50,195 nucleotides of DNA from contig JAMXLF010000049.1 of the NCBI GenBank assembly GCA_024281055.1, positions 1 to 50,195 on the forward strand, given 5' to 3'. Below, piece after piece: positions 1-9,732 of this stretch; position 1 is the first letter of the stretch; each line of letters opens with the position of its first letter. Origin of the DNA: Geobacteraceae bacterium. Lineage in GTDB: Bacteria > Desulfobacterota > Desulfuromonadia > Geobacterales > Geobacteraceae. The notes under the pieces are model-generated. The model was given only the letters and a program-made list of their open reading frames with translations. It was not told the DNA's origin and did not search any database. The translations under genes and the position numbers were made by a program.

Positions 1-1146
1 ATCCTCGCCCCCACCCGCGAGCTCGTGGTGCAGATCGAGAAGGACGCCCAGCTCCTCGGGAAGCACGCCGGCTTCACCATTCAGGCCATCTATGGCGGGG
101 TCGACTACATGCTCCAGAAGAACGCCCTCAAGGAGGGGGTCGACGTGGTGATCGGCACCCCGGGGCGGCTCATCGACTACCTGAAGCAGAAGGTCTACAG
201 CCTCAAGAACATCGAGGTCCTCGTGATCGACGAGGCGGACCGGATGTTCGACATGGGATTCATCGCCGACCTCCGCTTCATCCTCCGCCGGCTCCCCCCC
301 TATGAGGCGCGCCAGAACATGATGTTCTCCGCCACCCTCAACCGGCGGGTGATGGAACTCGCCTACGAGTTCATGAACGTCCCGGAAAAGGTCTCCGTCA
401 CCCCGGAGCAGATGACCGCCGAGCGGGTGGAGCAGGTGCTCTACCACGTGGGGCGCAAGGAGAAGTTCCCGCTCCTCCTGGGCCTCCTCCGCAAGGAGGG
501 GATGGAGCGGACGATGCTCTTCGTCAACACCAAGCGGGAGGCGGAGTTCCTCTACGAGCGGCTGAACGCCAACGACTTCCCCTGCCGGGTGATCTCCGGC
601 GACGTTGAGCAGCGAAAGCGCCTCAAGATCCTGGAGGACTTCAAAACCGGCAAGCTCCCGATCCTCGTCGCCACCGACGTCGCCTCCCGCGGCCTCCACA
701 TCGAGGGGGTTTCCCACGTCATCAACTACGACCTCCCCCAGGACCCGGAGGACTACGTCCACCGCATCGGCCGGACCGCCCGCGCCGGGGCCGAGGGAAA
801 GGCGATCTCGCTCGCCGACGAGGACGGCGCCTTCTACGTGGAGGCGATCGAGGAGTACATCAAGGAGAAGGTCCCCACCGAGTGGGCCGAAGACGAGTTG
901 TTCGTCCACGACTACGTCCGCACCAAGCCGCGGCCGAAGGAGCCGAAACCGGCACCCGGCGAGAAGAAGGGGGCGCGAAAGCGTGGCGGCCGGCGGACAC
1001 AACCTGCTGATGATCGGGCCGCCCGGCCGGCTGAAAGCGCGGCGGCCCCGGCCGTGACAGCGGCGGAAGGAGAGGGCGAGGCGAAGAAGAAGCGCCGGCG
1101 CCGGCCGCGGAAGAAGAAGCCAGCGGGAGAAGGGAGCGAGGCATGA
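1..1146 (+). CDS. DEAD-box RNA helicase, RhlB/RhlE type (5' end outside window)
   Basis: ATP-dependent RNA helicase acting in RNA turnover or ribosome assembly in the cytoplasm. The reading frame is open from base 1, where the protein is already in motif Ia (PTRELV), so the start and the Walker A (Q and I) motifs lie upstream of the window. Visible motifs in order are GTPGR (Ib), VIDEAD (II), SAT (III), the LFVNT strand (IV), ATDVASRG (V) and [10 protein letters not shown] (VI). The tail after about residue 310 is low-complexity and very basic, ending in runs of Lys/Arg, as in RNA-binding extensions of RhlB/RhlE. The stop overlaps the queC start by 4 bases (ATGA), so the two are translationally coupled. 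Odd point: bases 983-1027 of the tail match the Walker A region of comM in another reading frame. Assignment to RhlB rather than RhlE is inference. Confidence 0.93.
   Translation: MLAPTRELVVQIEKDAQLLGKHAGFTIQAIYGGVDYMLQKNALKEGVDVVIGTPGRLIDYLKQKVYSLKNIEVLVIDEADRMFDMGFIADLRFILRRLPPYEARQNMMFSATLNRRVMELAYEFMNVPEKVSVTPEQMTAERVEQVLYHVGRKEKFPLLLGLLRKEGMERTMLFVNTKREAEFLYERLNANDFPCRVISGDVEQRKRLKILEDFKTGKLPILVATDVASRGLHIEGVSHVINYDLPQDPEDYVHRIGRTARAGAEGKAISLADEDGAFYVEAIEEYIKEKVPTEWAEDELFVHDYVRTKPRPKEPKPAPGEKKGARKRGGRRTQPADDRAARPAESAAAPAVTAAEGEGEAKKKRRRRPRKKKPAGEGSEA
983..1027 (+). repeat. comM-derived fragment inside the helicase tail
   Basis: Aligned to 8599-8645 of the comM gene in this window, 39 of 45 bases are identical with one 3-base gap. 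Read in the comM frame (not the helicase frame) it encodes [12 protein letters not shown], identical to the ComM Walker A region, and most of the base differences are synonymous in that frame. In the helicase frame it encodes low-complexity tail sequence. This is seen directly; its origin by copying from a comM gene is inference. Confidence 0.7.
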
Positions 1147-1823
1147 GCAGGAAGGCCGTCGTCCTCTACAGCGGCGGGCTCGACTCCACCACCTGCCTCG
1201 CCATCGCGAGGAGCGAGGGGTTCGAACCGTACGCCATGAGCTTCTCCTACGGCCAGCGCCACCGCCACGAGCTGGAGGTGGCAAGGGCGAACGCAAAGGC
1301 CATGGGGGCCGCGGAGCACCTGGTGGTGGAGTTCGACCTGCGCAAGGTGGGGGGGAGCGCCCTCACGAGTAACATCGCCGTACCCAAGGAGGGAGTGGGG
1401 AGCGACATCCCGGTCACCTACGTCCCGGCCAGGAACACCATCTTCCTCTCCTTTGCCCTGGGGTGGGCCGAGGTGCTGGGCGCCTTTGACATCTACATCG
1501 GCGTGAACGCCCTCGACTACTCCGGCTACCCCGACTGCCGCCCCGAGTACATCGCCGCCTACGAGGCGATGGCGAACCTCGCCACCAAGGCCGGCGTGGA
1601 GGGGACGGGGCGCTTCGCCATCCACACCCCGCTCATCAGCCTCACCAAGGCCGAGATCATCCGGAAGGGGCTCGCCCTCGGCGTCGACTACGGCCGCACC
1701 CACTCCTGCTACGACCCCACCCCGGAGGGGCTCGCCTGCGGGCTGTGCGACTCCTGCCGCCTGAGGCTGAAGGGGTTTGCCGAGGCGGGGATCGAAGATC
1801 CGGTGAAATACGTTAAAAGGTAG
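1143..1823 (+). CDS. queC: 7-cyano-7-deazaguanine synthase QueC
   Basis: Makes preQ0 from 7-carboxy-7-deazaguanine with ammonia and ATP, in the queuosine tRNA-modification pathway. The 226-residue protein has the PP-loop SGGLDSTT at residues 9-16, the typical [11 protein letters not shown] segment, and near the C-terminus the Cys cluster (HSCYD...CGLCDSC) that binds zinc. Length is normal for the family. It starts inside the helicase stop codon (ATGA overlap), which implies shared transcription. The TAG stop at 1821-1823 is also the beginning of a palindromic repeat (1820-1875), so the 3' end may have been redefined by that element. No preQ1 riboswitch is seen upstream. Confidence 0.97.
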   Translation: MSRKAVVLYSGGLDSTTCLAIARSEGFEPYAMSFSYGQRHRHELEVARANAKAMGAAEHLVVEFDLRKVGGSALTSNIAVPKEGVGSDIPVTYVPARNTIFLSFALGWAEVLGAFDIYIGVNALDYSGYPDCRPEYIAAYEAMANLATKAGVEGTGRFAIHTPLISLTKAEIIRKGLALGVDYGRTHSCYDPTPEGLACGLCDSCRLRLKGFAEAGIEDPVKYVKR

Positions 1824-1875
1824 GGGCAGGCCCGCTTGCCGGCCCTGACCGGGCGACCAGCCGGTCGCCCCTACG
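1820..1875. repeat. GTAGGGGC...GCCCCTAC palindromic repeat, copy 1 (degenerate)
   Basis: The left arm starts with GTAGGGGC at 1820 and the right arm ends GGTCGCCCCTAC at 1875. The right arm closely resembles that of the perfect copy at 46045-46115. The TAG in the left arm is the queC stop codon. Probably a non-autonomous intergenic repeat. Confidence 0.75.
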
Positions 1876-1889
1876 CCAACCCCTTTGGG

Positions 1890-2750
1890 ATGCCAATGAC
1901 CGACAAAAACAAAGATTCCAACTCAAAACTCAAAACTCTTCAGGCCCGCAGTCTGGGTCAAAACTCAAAACCGCAACCGCTGCACGATGTGCAGCGGCGG
2001 CGCGACACCCGCCAGATCGCCATCAACAAGGTGGGGGTGAAGGACATCTCCTACCCCATCGTGGTGATGGACAAGAACCGCTCGTTCCAGCACACCGTGG
2101 CCCGGGTGAACATGTACGTGGACCTTCCCCACCACTTCAAGGGGACCCACATGAGCCGCTTCGTGGAGATCCTCGACGCCTATCGGGAGAAGATCGCCCT
2201 CGACAAGATGGAGACGATCCTGGCGCGGATGAAGGAGAAGCTCGGGGCGAGCTCCGCCCGCATTGAGATCGAGTTCCCCTACTTCATCGAAAAGCGCGCC
2301 CCGGTCTCCGGCGCCCGGGGGCTCATGGAGTACACCTGCGAGTTCCGCGCCACCCTCGGCGACACCTTCGACTTCGTCCTCGGGGTGAAGGTGCCGGTCA
2401 CCTCGCTCTGTCCCTGCAGCAAGGAGCTCTCCGCCTACGGCGCCCACAACCAGCGCTCCATCATGACGGTGCGGGTCCGCTACCGGGAGTTCATCTGGAT
2501 CGAGGACCTGGTGGAGCTCATCGAGTCGTGCGGCAGCGCCCCGGTCTACTCGCTCCTGAAGCGGCAGGACGAAAAGTTCGTCACCGAGCAGGCCTACGAG
2601 AACCCGCGCTTCGTGGAGGACATGGTCAGGGAAGCGACCCTGCGGCTCTCCGCCCTGGACAACATCACCTGGTTCAGCGTGGAGGCTGAGAACTTCGAGT
2701 CGATTCACAAGCATTCGGCGTATGCCGCCGTCGAGCAGGACAAGAGATAA
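1890..2750 (+). CDS. folE2: GTP cyclohydrolase FolE2 (type IB)
   Basis: Converts GTP to 7,8-dihydroneopterin triphosphate, the first step of folate synthesis and also of queuosine synthesis, which fits its place next to queC. Family signatures are VGVKDISYPI, LPHHFKGTHMSRF, and TSLCPCSKELS with the metal-ligand Cys, followed by GAHNQRS. The start is uncertain. ATG 1890 (or ATG 1896, six bases later) lacks a clear Shine-Dalgarno site, and the first 30 or so residues are poorly conserved sequence encoded by a repeat-rich stretch (1824-1985). The conserved core begins only near HDVQRRRD (about 1983), where a GTG at 1989 is an alternative start. The N-terminal extension may therefore be an artefact of a repeat inserted in front of the gene. 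Confidence 0.93.
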   Translation: MPMTDKNKDSNSKLKTLQARSLGQNSKPQPLHDVQRRRDTRQIAINKVGVKDISYPIVVMDKNRSFQHTVARVNMYVDLPHHFKGTHMSRFVEILDAYREKIALDKMETILARMKEKLGASSARIEIEFPYFIEKRAPVSGARGLMEYTCEFRATLGDTFDFVLGVKVPVTSLCPCSKELSAYGAHNQRSIMTVRVRYREFIWIEDLVELIESCGSAPVYSLLKRQDEKFVTEQAYENPRFVEDMVREATLRLSALDNITWFSVEAENFESIHKHSAYAAVEQDKR

Positions 2751-2755
2751 CGGCC

Positions 2756-2833
2756 GTTCAATGTTCGAGGTTCAACGTTCAATGTTAACCTCTCAAACCC
2801 CAAACCTTGAACATTGAACGTTGAACATTGAAC
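2756..2833. repeat. TTGAACATTGAAC inverted repeat
   Basis: The left arm (2756-2786) and right arm (2810-2833) are built from alternating GTTCAATGTTC / GAACATTGAAC units and are largely complementary, flanking a short AACCTCTCAAACCCC-like spacer. It can form a long hairpin directly after folE2 and could serve as its 3' end, although no T-run follows. Confidence 0.7.
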
Positions 2834-2847
2834 AGCCTCTCGGGTTT

Positions 2848-2887
2848 TGTGGACAACCCTGTGGATAATTCGCAAAATTGTGGAAAA
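2848..2887 (+). promoter_or_regulatory. Three DnaA-box-like 9-mers in one orientation
   Basis: TGTGGACAA (2848-2856), TGTGGATAA (2860-2868) and TGTGGAAAA (2879-2887) lie on one strand with start-to-start spacings of 12 and 19 bases. The middle one is the exact complement of the consensus DnaA box TTATCCACA. They sit upstream of the glycosyltransferase-like gene. Function (DnaA-dependent regulation or titration) is inferred from the motif only. Confidence 0.45.
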
Positions 2888-2989
2888 AGCTAGACTTTTT
2901 CGACACAGTGCCCCTTGTCAAACCCTTGACAGACGCGGCTTCACGGGTTTTTCCCCACTACAGGAAATTTTCAGGTTAAACAGTCGGTT

Positions 2990-3676
2990 ATGTCCCCATC
3001 CCTCTCCCAGGCCTTGATCATTTTCGCCCGAATGCCCCTCCCCGGCCGGGTGAAGACCCGCCTCGCCCCCCCCCTCACCCCGCCGGAAGCGGCTGAACTC
3101 TACCGCTGCATGCTTCTCGACATCCTGGCACGGACCGGCCGGCTTGATCGGGTGGAGCGACTCCTCTTTTACGAGGATGAGCCGGAAGCCGTCTCCTTCT
3201 TCCGCACCGTCACTTCCCTGACACCCCTTCCCCAGCAGGGCGATGGACTGGGGGAACGGATGGCGGCGGCCTTCGCCGCGGCCTTTGCCCGGGGCCACGA
3301 GCGGGTCGCCATCATCGGCACCGACTCCCCCGATCTACCCCTCGCCCACATCCGGGAGGCCTTCGCCCGCCTGGACGGCGCGGACACCGACGCGGTCTTC
3401 GGCCCGAGCGAGGACGGCGGCTACTACCTCCTGGCCATGAAGCGGCTGCACCATGAATTGTTCCGGGGGATTCCGTGGTCAAGCGGCGAGGTGCTGCGGG
3501 AGAGCCTGGCAAGGGCGCATGCGGCAGGGATTTCCTGTTCTCTCCTGCCAACGTGGTACGACGTGGACACGGCGGCGGACCTGGAGCGGCCAGGACTCCT
3601 CGACGAGGCGAACGAAGCGCCCCTCACCCGTGAGTTCATAAGAACAAGGCTCGGGGCTCTAGGCGCCAGGCTCTAG
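2990..3676 (+). CDS. TIGR04282/DUF2064 family glycosyltransferase-like protein
   Basis: A 228-residue GT-A-fold protein of the family often annotated as 'arsenosugar biosynthesis glycosyltransferase' (TIGR04282, DUF2064). Visible signatures are the N-terminal IFARMPLPGRVKTRL nucleotide-binding loop, the GTDSPDLP segment with its metal-binding Asp, FGPSEDGGYYLLA, and WYDVDTAADL near the end. The substrate is unknown; the arsenosugar label applies only to members within ars clusters, and no ars gene is present here. The ATG at 2990 follows a gap containing TTGACA-like sequence and the DnaA-like boxes. It stands alone between the folE2 block and the convergent ilvA. Confidence 0.88.
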   Translation: MSPSLSQALIIFARMPLPGRVKTRLAPPLTPPEAAELYRCMLLDILARTGRLDRVERLLFYEDEPEAVSFFRTVTSLTPLPQQGDGLGERMAAAFAAAFARGHERVAIIGTDSPDLPLAHIREAFARLDGADTDAVFGPSEDGGYYLLAMKRLHHELFRGIPWSSGEVLRESLARAHAAGISCSLLPTWYDVDTAADLERPGLLDEANEAPLTREFIRTRLGALGARL

Positions 3677-3697
3677 GCGCTGGACTCCGGACTTTCG

Positions 3698-3740
3698 CCC
3701 CTCACCCGGCCTCCGGCCACCCTCTCCCGCTGGGAGAGGG
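3698..3740. repeat. CCCCTCACCC...CTCTCCC palindromic repeat, short copy
   Basis: Starts CCCCTCACCCGGCCTCCGGC and ends in the CTCTCCC/GGGAGAG hairpin. The first 33 bases match the beginning of the longer copy inside pfa3 (43615-43705). The 282-base gap between the glycosyltransferase-like gene and ilvA holds this and the following repeat, and no gene. Confidence 0.75.
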
Positions 3741-3870
3741 TAAAACAAATAGGCACATTATAGAAACGCGATTTTTTGATTCGCCCTGCGGCCTCACCCT
3801 GCGGGCAGCCTCCGCTGTCCAATTCCTTCGGAATTGTCGCAAGGTCAAGGCGCCCCAAGGATTGCGCGGA

Positions 3871-3904
3871 GGCGTAGTACCCGCGGGACATAAACAGCGC
3901 TACG
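3871..3904. repeat. GGCGTAGTACCC...CAGCGCTACG repeat, copy 1
   Basis: A 34-base unit matching 31 of 34 bases of 7868-7901. Its ends (GCGTAG / CTACGC) are complementary, so each copy can form a hairpin. Both copies lie in gene-free gaps. Confidence 0.7.
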
Positions 3905-3958
3905 CCGCACAAAGAATCCTGCCGGGCAACGCAGAGATTGCGGAAAAGGCGCGTTTCT

Positions 3959-5167
3959 CTACTTCCGGACCTCCACGTCATAGCCCTGCTTGTTCAGATA
4001 GTCCACAATCTCCTCGATATGCTCGTAGCCGCGGGTTTCCAGCTCCAGGAGCACCTCGGTCCGCCCAAGCGGGAGGGAGATGGAACGCCGGTCGTGGGAG
4101 ATGAGATAGATGTTTGCCCGGGTGGCGGCGATGTCGGCGGAAAGCCGCGCCAGGGAGCCGGGGACATCCTCCAGCTCCACCTTCAGCTTCAGGTAGCGCC
4201 CGGCGGCCAGAAGCCCCCGCTCCACCACGGTGGCGATGGTCTTGACGTCGATGTTCCCCCCCGAGAGGAGGCAGACGGTCTTGCCGGCCCCACTGCCGAT
4301 CTTCCCGTTGAGAAGTGCCGCCAACGTCACCGCACCCGCCCCCTCCACCAGGAGCTTGGTCCGCTCCAGGAGCGCCACGATCGCCTGGGCGATCTCCTCC
4401 TCCTCCACGAGGACCACCTCGTCCACCAGGTCCCGGACGATGGGATAGGTGTTCCGCCCCACTTTCTTCACGGCGATGCCGTCGGCCAGAGAGAGCGTGA
4501 GCGGCGCCTCGACGATCTTCCCCTTTTTCAGCGAGTAGTGCATGGACGGAGCGGCCGCGGCTTCCACGCCGATCACCCGCACCCGGGGGTGGGTCTCCTT
4601 GATGGCCGAGGCGATGCCGGAGATCAGCCCGCCGCCGCCGATGGGGACAAGGACCGTGGCCAGGTCGGGGAGCTCGTGAAGGAGCTCCACGCCGATGGTC
4701 CCCTGCCCCGCCATGACCAACGGGTCGTCGAAGGGATGGACGAACAGGGCGCCAGACTCCTTTCCCGCTTTGACCGCCGCGGCATACGCCTCGTCGAAGT
4801 TCCTCCCGGTGAGAACCACCTCGGCGCCATAGTCCCTGGTGGCGAAGACCTTCTGGGGAGGCGTGCTCTCGGGCATGAAGATGGTCGCCTTCACCCCGAG
4901 GAGGTCGGCGGAGAAGGCCACCCCCTGGGCGTGGTTGCCGGCGGATGCGGTGATGACGCCGTTCGCCAGCCTCTCCCGCGGCTGGGCGGTCATGAAGTTC
5001 AGCGCCCCGCGGATCTTGAAAGAACCGGTCCGCTGCAGGTTCTCGCACTTGAAGTGGACGGAGAACCCGAGCTTTTCGCTGAAATGGTGCGAATAGATCA
5101 GTTCAGTGCGGCGCACCCTCTTCTTGAGGCGGTCGGCGGCTTCCTGGATCAGGGTGTAGGGGAGCAT
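3959..5167 (-). CDS. ilvA: Threonine ammonia-lyase (catabolic-type, with C-terminal ACT domain)
   Basis: PLP-dependent deaminase that turns threonine into 2-oxobutyrate and ammonia, feeding isoleucine synthesis. The protein has 402 residues. The PLP lysine is K51 in GSFKIRG, ASAGNHAQG follows, and the glycine-rich phosphate loop is PIGGGGLISG. The last 75 or so residues form a single ACT domain (VELEDVPGSLARL...), which matches the short TIGR01127-type enzyme rather than the roughly 510-residue IlvA with two regulatory domains. An open frame extends 16 codons further upstream, but ATG 5167 is chosen because it has a GGAG site and gives the usual N-terminus. ACT domains commonly bind amino acids, so allosteric control is expected. 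Confidence 0.95.
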   Translation of the reverse strand: MLPYTLIQEAADRLKKRVRRTELIYSHHFSEKLGFSVHFKCENLQRTGSFKIRGALNFMTAQPRERLANGVITASAGNHAQGVAFSADLLGVKATIFMPESTPPQKVFATRDYGAEVVLTGRNFDEAYAAAVKAGKESGALFVHPFDDPLVMAGQGTIGVELLHELPDLATVLVPIGGGGLISGIASAIKETHPRVRVIGVEAAAAPSMHYSLKKGKIVEAPLTLSLADGIAVKKVGRNTYPIVRDLVDEVVLVEEEEIAQAIVALLERTKLLVEGAGAVTLAALLNGKIGSGAGKTVCLLSGGNIDVKTIATVVERGLLAAGRYLKLKVELEDVPGSLARLSADIAATRANIYLISHDRRSISLPLGRTEVLLELETRGYEHIEEIVDYLNKQGYDVEVRK

Positions 5168-5180
5168 GCTTTCTCCAACT

Positions 5181-5293
5181 TGATTAAATTCCAAATTCCA
5201 AGCACCAAATCTCAAAACAATCTACAAAAAAACAATGCTCCAATTTGCGTTTCGGCATTGTTTGAAATTTGGGATTTGAGATTTGTGATTTCA
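5181..5293. repeat. AT-rich inverted repeat (CCAAATCTCAAA / TTTGGGATTTGAGATTTG)
   Basis: The left part has TCCAAATTCCAAGCACCAAATCTC and the right part has the roughly complementary GAAATTTGGGATTTGAGATTTGTGATTT, around a CAATGC...GCATTG core. It fills the gap between the CDF transporter and ilvA and is clearly richer in AT than the flanking genes. Confidence 0.65.
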
Positions 5294-5302
5294 CGCAGTT
5301 TT

Positions 5303-6343
5303 TCAATGGTCGTGGTGGTGTCCGTGGTCATGGTCGTGATCATGGTCGTGCTCGTGATGGGCGTGCCCGTGGGCGTGGCCATGGCCGTGGTCGTGCCCAT
5401 GGGGGTGGTGATGGTCGTGATGGTCGTGCCCCACGCGGGGGCGGTGACGGAGCTCCTTGATGATCGGGGCTTCGATGCACATGGTGCACTCCACCTGGAG
5501 AGTGGTGTGGGTGATGTGGTAGCGCTCCAGGAGGAGCTCCTCGATGGCCCGCAGCACCCCGGCCTGTTTCCCCTTGAACTCGGGGACGATGTCCACGTGG
5601 GCCGACAGGGCGAGGATGTGAGAGCAGATAGCCCAGAGGTTCATGTGGTGGACGGCGTTCACCCCCTCGACCCCGTTGATGGCCTCGGCCACCTCGGCCG
5701 TGCTCAGGCCGCGCGGCACCCCTTCGAGGAGGATATGGGCCGCCTCCCGCAGCACCCGCCAGGCCCCCAGGAAGATGACGCAGCCGATGCCGATGGAGAT
5801 GATGGCGTCCGCCACGTACCAGCCGGTGAAGTACATGACGATGCCGCCGATGATCACCCCCACCGAGGCCGCCGCATCGCCGATCATGTGGAGAAAGGCG
5901 CTGCGCACGTTGAGGTCGTCGTGGGAATGGCCGTGAAGGGCGCCTGCCGCCACCAGGTTCATGGCGAGGCCGATCGCGGCGATGATGAACATGGGGAGGC
6001 TCTTCACCTCCTCGGGCTTGAAGAGGCGGCCCCACGCCTCGTAGAAGATGCCGATGGCGATGAGGAAGACCGACGCCCCGTTGATGAACGAGGCGAACAC
6101 CTCGGTGCGGTGCCAGCCGTAGGTGCGGGTGTCCGAGGCGGGGTAGGAGGCGAGCTTGATGGCCACCAGGGAGAGGATGAGGGCGAACATGTCGAGGAAG
6201 ACATGGGCCGCGTCGGAGAGGAGCGCCAGGGAGTTGGTCCAGATCCCGCCGACGACCTCGGCAACGAGGGTGAGGGCGGTGAGCACTATTGCGTAGCGGA
6301 ACCTGCCGGCGATACTCCGGTCGAGTTGGGATTCTGCATTCAC
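5303..6343 (-). CDS. Cation diffusion facilitator transporter with His-rich C-terminal tail
   Basis: Proton-coupled exporter of divalent metals such as Zn, Co or Cd (CzcD/ZitB family) in the inner membrane. The 346 residues hold six predicted membrane segments. The metal-site motifs are SDAAHVFLD in segment 2 and HMIGDAAAS in segment 5, followed by a cytoplasmic domain. After about residue 300 comes a tail of roughly 45 residues made almost entirely of His, Asp and Gly. In many CDF proteins such stretches lie at the N-terminus or in the loop between segments 4 and 5, so a C-terminal one is less common. The start is set by GAGGAG upstream. A sigma-70-like promoter and a perfect palindrome precede the gene. 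Confidence 0.93.
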   Translation of the reverse strand: MNAESQLDRSIAGRFRYAIVLTALTLVAEVVGGIWTNSLALLSDAAHVFLDMFALILSLVAIKLASYPASDTRTYGWHRTEVFASFINGASVFLIAIGIFYEAWGRLFKPEEVKSLPMFIIAAIGLAMNLVAAGALHGHSHDDLNVRSAFLHMIGDAAASVGVIIGGIVMYFTGWYVADAIISIGIGCVIFLGAWRVLREAAHILLEGVPRGLSTAEVAEAINGVEGVNAVHHMNLWAICSHILALSAHVDIVPEFKGKQAGVLRAIEELLLERYHITHTTLQVECTMCIEAPIIKELRHRPRVGHDHHDHHHPHGHDHGHGHAHGHAHHEHDHDHDHDHGHHHDH

Positions 6344-6356
6344 GGGACGCTCCTCG

Positions 6357-6376
6357 GGAGACAGGATGCTGTCTCC
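6357..6376. promoter_or_regulatory. Perfect palindrome in the leader of the CDF gene
   Basis: GGAGACAGGATGCTGTCTCC is an inverted repeat with 8-base arms and a 4-base centre. It lies between the predicted transcription start (about 6381) and the CDF start codon, so it could be a repressor operator or an RNA hairpin in the 5' leader. Metal-dependent control is inference. Confidence 0.5.
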
Positions 6377-6387
6377 TTCTATGATAA

Positions 6388-7602
<1,215 letters not shown>

Positions 7603-7630
7603 CCCCCGCCATACATCGTCTCAATGCGAA

Positions 7631-7656
7631 AAGCCCGCTTCTGCGGGCTTTATTTT
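7631..7656 (+). terminator. Rho-independent terminator after trxB
   Basis: AAGCCCGC - TTCT - GCGGGCTT is a perfect 8-bp stem followed by TATTTT. The 372-base gap between trxB and comM otherwise holds an AT-rich stretch (7695-7755, with a TATAGT hexamer at 7749) and a repeat copy, but no gene. Confidence 0.85.
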
Positions 7657-7867
7657 CGTCTTGGCGAAGCCGCCTTCTCCCACCTGCAGTCACGCTATTT
7701 AATGAAAAAATACAACTTTTGTGTTGTGTTTATTTTTTTCGAATGCTGCTATAGTGCGACGGTCGCGGCCAAAGAGGGCTCTTCGAAGCTTGTCCGCAAT
7801 TAACCGCCGTGCAGTACCGCGCCCGGATTTGGGGCAGATTTGGCTTGGCCGATTGAGCAAAACCGCA

Positions 7868-7901
7868 GGCGTAGTACCCACTGGGCATAAACAGCGCTAC
7901 G
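7868..7901. repeat. GGCGTAGTACCC...CAGCGCTACG repeat, copy 2
   Basis: 31 of 34 bases are identical to copy 1 at 3871-3904, with the same terminal GCGTAG/CTACG complementarity. It sits directly upstream of comM. Confidence 0.7.
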
Positions 7902-7974
7902 TCGAGGATTTTGCGATTGAGGCCGGGGCAAAGATGCCGTGAAGACGGGATGCGGGACCGGAAAGGAGTTCTTC

Positions 7975-9504
7975 ATGCTCGCCAAAGTCCTCAGTTCGGC
8001 CCTCCACGGCATCGACGCCATCATCGTCGAGGTGGAGGTGGACATCGCCCAGGGGCTTCCCCAGTTCGCCACGGTGGGGCTTCCCGATGGGGCGGTGAAG
8101 GAGAGCAAGGACCGGGTGAAGTCGGCCTTGAAGAACTCGGGCTACGATTTTCCCAACCGCAAGATCACCGTCAACCTCGCCCCCGCCGACATCAGGAAGG
8201 AGGGGGCCTCCTTCGACCTCCCGGTGGCCGTGGGGATCCTCGCCGCCACCGGCGTGGTGAAGAAAGAGCGGCTCAAGGAGTACCTCCTCCTGGGCGAGCT
8301 TTCCCTCGACGGGCGGATCAAGCCGGTGCGCGGCTGCCTCTCGGTGGCGGTGGCGGCGAAACGGGAGGGTTTTTCCGGGATCGTCGTCCCGCGGGATAAC
8401 GCCTGCGAGGCCGGGGTGGTGGAGGGAATCCAAGTCTTCGGCGTGGAGGAACTGGCGGAGGTGGTGGAGTTCCTGAACGGCGACCGTGCCATCGTCCCCC
8501 ACGCCGTCGATATCCACGAGCTTTTTCGGCAGAACTCCGACTACGTCGAGGACTTCTCCGAGGTGAAGGGGCAGGAGCACGCCAAACGGGCGCTGGAAGT
8601 GGCGGCGGCGGGCGGTCACAATCTGCTGATGATCGGTCCTCCGGGCTCGGGCAAGACCATGCTCGCCCGGCGCATCCCCTCCGTCCTTCCCCCGATGTCC
8701 TTCGACGAGGCAATCGAGACCACCAAGATCTACAGCGTCATGGGGCTCCTGGAGCGGGAGCGGGCGCTCATCGCCAGCCGGCCGTTCCGCTCGCCCCACC
8801 ACACCATCTCCGACATCGGCCTCATCGGCGGCGGCAACACCCCCAAACCGGGGGAGGTCTCCCTCTCCCATAACGGGGTGCTCTTCCTGGACGAGCTCCC
8901 CGAGTTCAAGAAGCACGTCCTGGAGGTCCTGCGCCAGCCCTTGGAGGACGGGCGGGTCACCATCTCCCGGGCGCTCACCTCGCTTACCTACCCTTCCCGC
9001 ATCATGCTCGTCACCGCCATGAACCCCTGCCCCTGCGGCTACCTGGCCGACCCGGTCCACCCCTGCACCTGTACGCCGCTCATGATCCAGCGCTACCGCT
9101 CGCGCATCTCCGGGCCGCTCCTCGACCGGATCGACATCCACATCGAGGTGCCGGCCGTGAAGTACCGGGAGCTCGCCGACCGGAGCGAAGGGGAGAGCTC
9201 GGCCCGGATTGCCGCCCGGGTCGTCGGCTCCCGCGCGGTCCAGCTGGAGCGCTTCAAAGGCTCCCGGGTCCACTGCAACGCCCAGATGCCCCCTCGCTTC
9301 ATCAAGAAATTCTGCGAACCCGACGCGGCCGGCCACCGGATGCTGGAACTGGTCACCGACCGGCTCGGGCTATCGGCCCGTACCTACACCCGCATCCTCA
9401 AGGTCGCCCGCACCATCGCCGACCTGGAGGGGAGCGACGGGATCCGGGAGAACCACATCTCCGAGGCGATCCAGTACCGGAGCCTCGACCGCAAGCCGGC
9501 GTAA
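7975..9504 (+). CDS. comM: ComM/YifB family AAA+ ATPase (Mg-chelatase-like)
   Basis: A 509-residue member of the family whose characterised member ComM is a helicase promoting branch migration during natural transformation. An N-terminal Lon-protease-like domain ([18 protein letters not shown]) is followed by the AAA+ core: Walker A GPPGSGKT, Walker [11 protein letters not shown], and the sensor segment [13 protein letters not shown] with a Cys cluster (CPCGY...HPCTC). The C-terminal magnesium-chelatase subdomain ends near residue 505. ATG 7975 is preferred over an upstream in-frame ATG (7939) because AAAGGAG precedes it and the protein then begins MLAKV, as in the family. Short fragments of closely related sequence occur elsewhere in this window (983-1027; 25014-25073 with 25957-26005). 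Confidence 0.95.
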   Translation: MLAKVLSSALHGIDAIIVEVEVDIAQGLPQFATVGLPDGAVKESKDRVKSALKNSGYDFPNRKITVNLAPADIRKEGASFDLPVAVGILAATGVVKKERLKEYLLLGELSLDGRIKPVRGCLSVAVAAKREGFSGIVVPRDNACEAGVVEGIQVFGVEELAEVVEFLNGDRAIVPHAVDIHELFRQNSDYVEDFSEVKGQEHAKRALEVAAAGGHNLLMIGPPGSGKTMLARRIPSVLPPMSFDEAIETTKIYSVMGLLERERALIASRPFRSPHHTISDIGLIGGGNTPKPGEVSLSHNGVLFLDELPEFKKHVLEVLRQPLEDGRVTISRALTSLTYPSRIMLVTAMNPCPCGYLADPVHPCTCTPLMIQRYRSRISGPLLDRIDIHIEVPAVKYRELADRSEGESSARIAARVVGSRAVQLERFKGSRVHCNAQMPPRFIKKFCEPDAAGHRMLELVTDRLGLSARTYTRILKVARTIADLEGSDGIRENHISEAIQYRSLDRKPA

Positions 9505-9732
9505 GTACCCCAGCGGGCTTTCCCTGCATTTCGACGGCGTTATCCAACAATTTTTTATTTTACTTAAAATTTCCTTATTTTTTCCTTATTTTTCTGGTAA
9601 TGATTTTTTATTGTCGCCAAGGGAGCCCTATGCTCAAAATCATAGTTATTGGTGTGTGCAACTCGTCTTTCCCACGTTCAATTGCGTTTCTGTCATCACT
9701 GCGGCGGCTTATGCGTTCTTAGGAGAAACTCC

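Noticed and set aside
1143-2750. Complete queuosine operon
   Set aside because: Only queC and folE2 are present; queD, queE and queF are not in the window, and folE2 may serve folate alone.
2848-2887. Chromosomal or plasmid replication origin
   Set aside because: Only three boxes, no adjacent AT-rich unwinding region or dnaA/rep gene; kept only as a possible DnaA-binding site.
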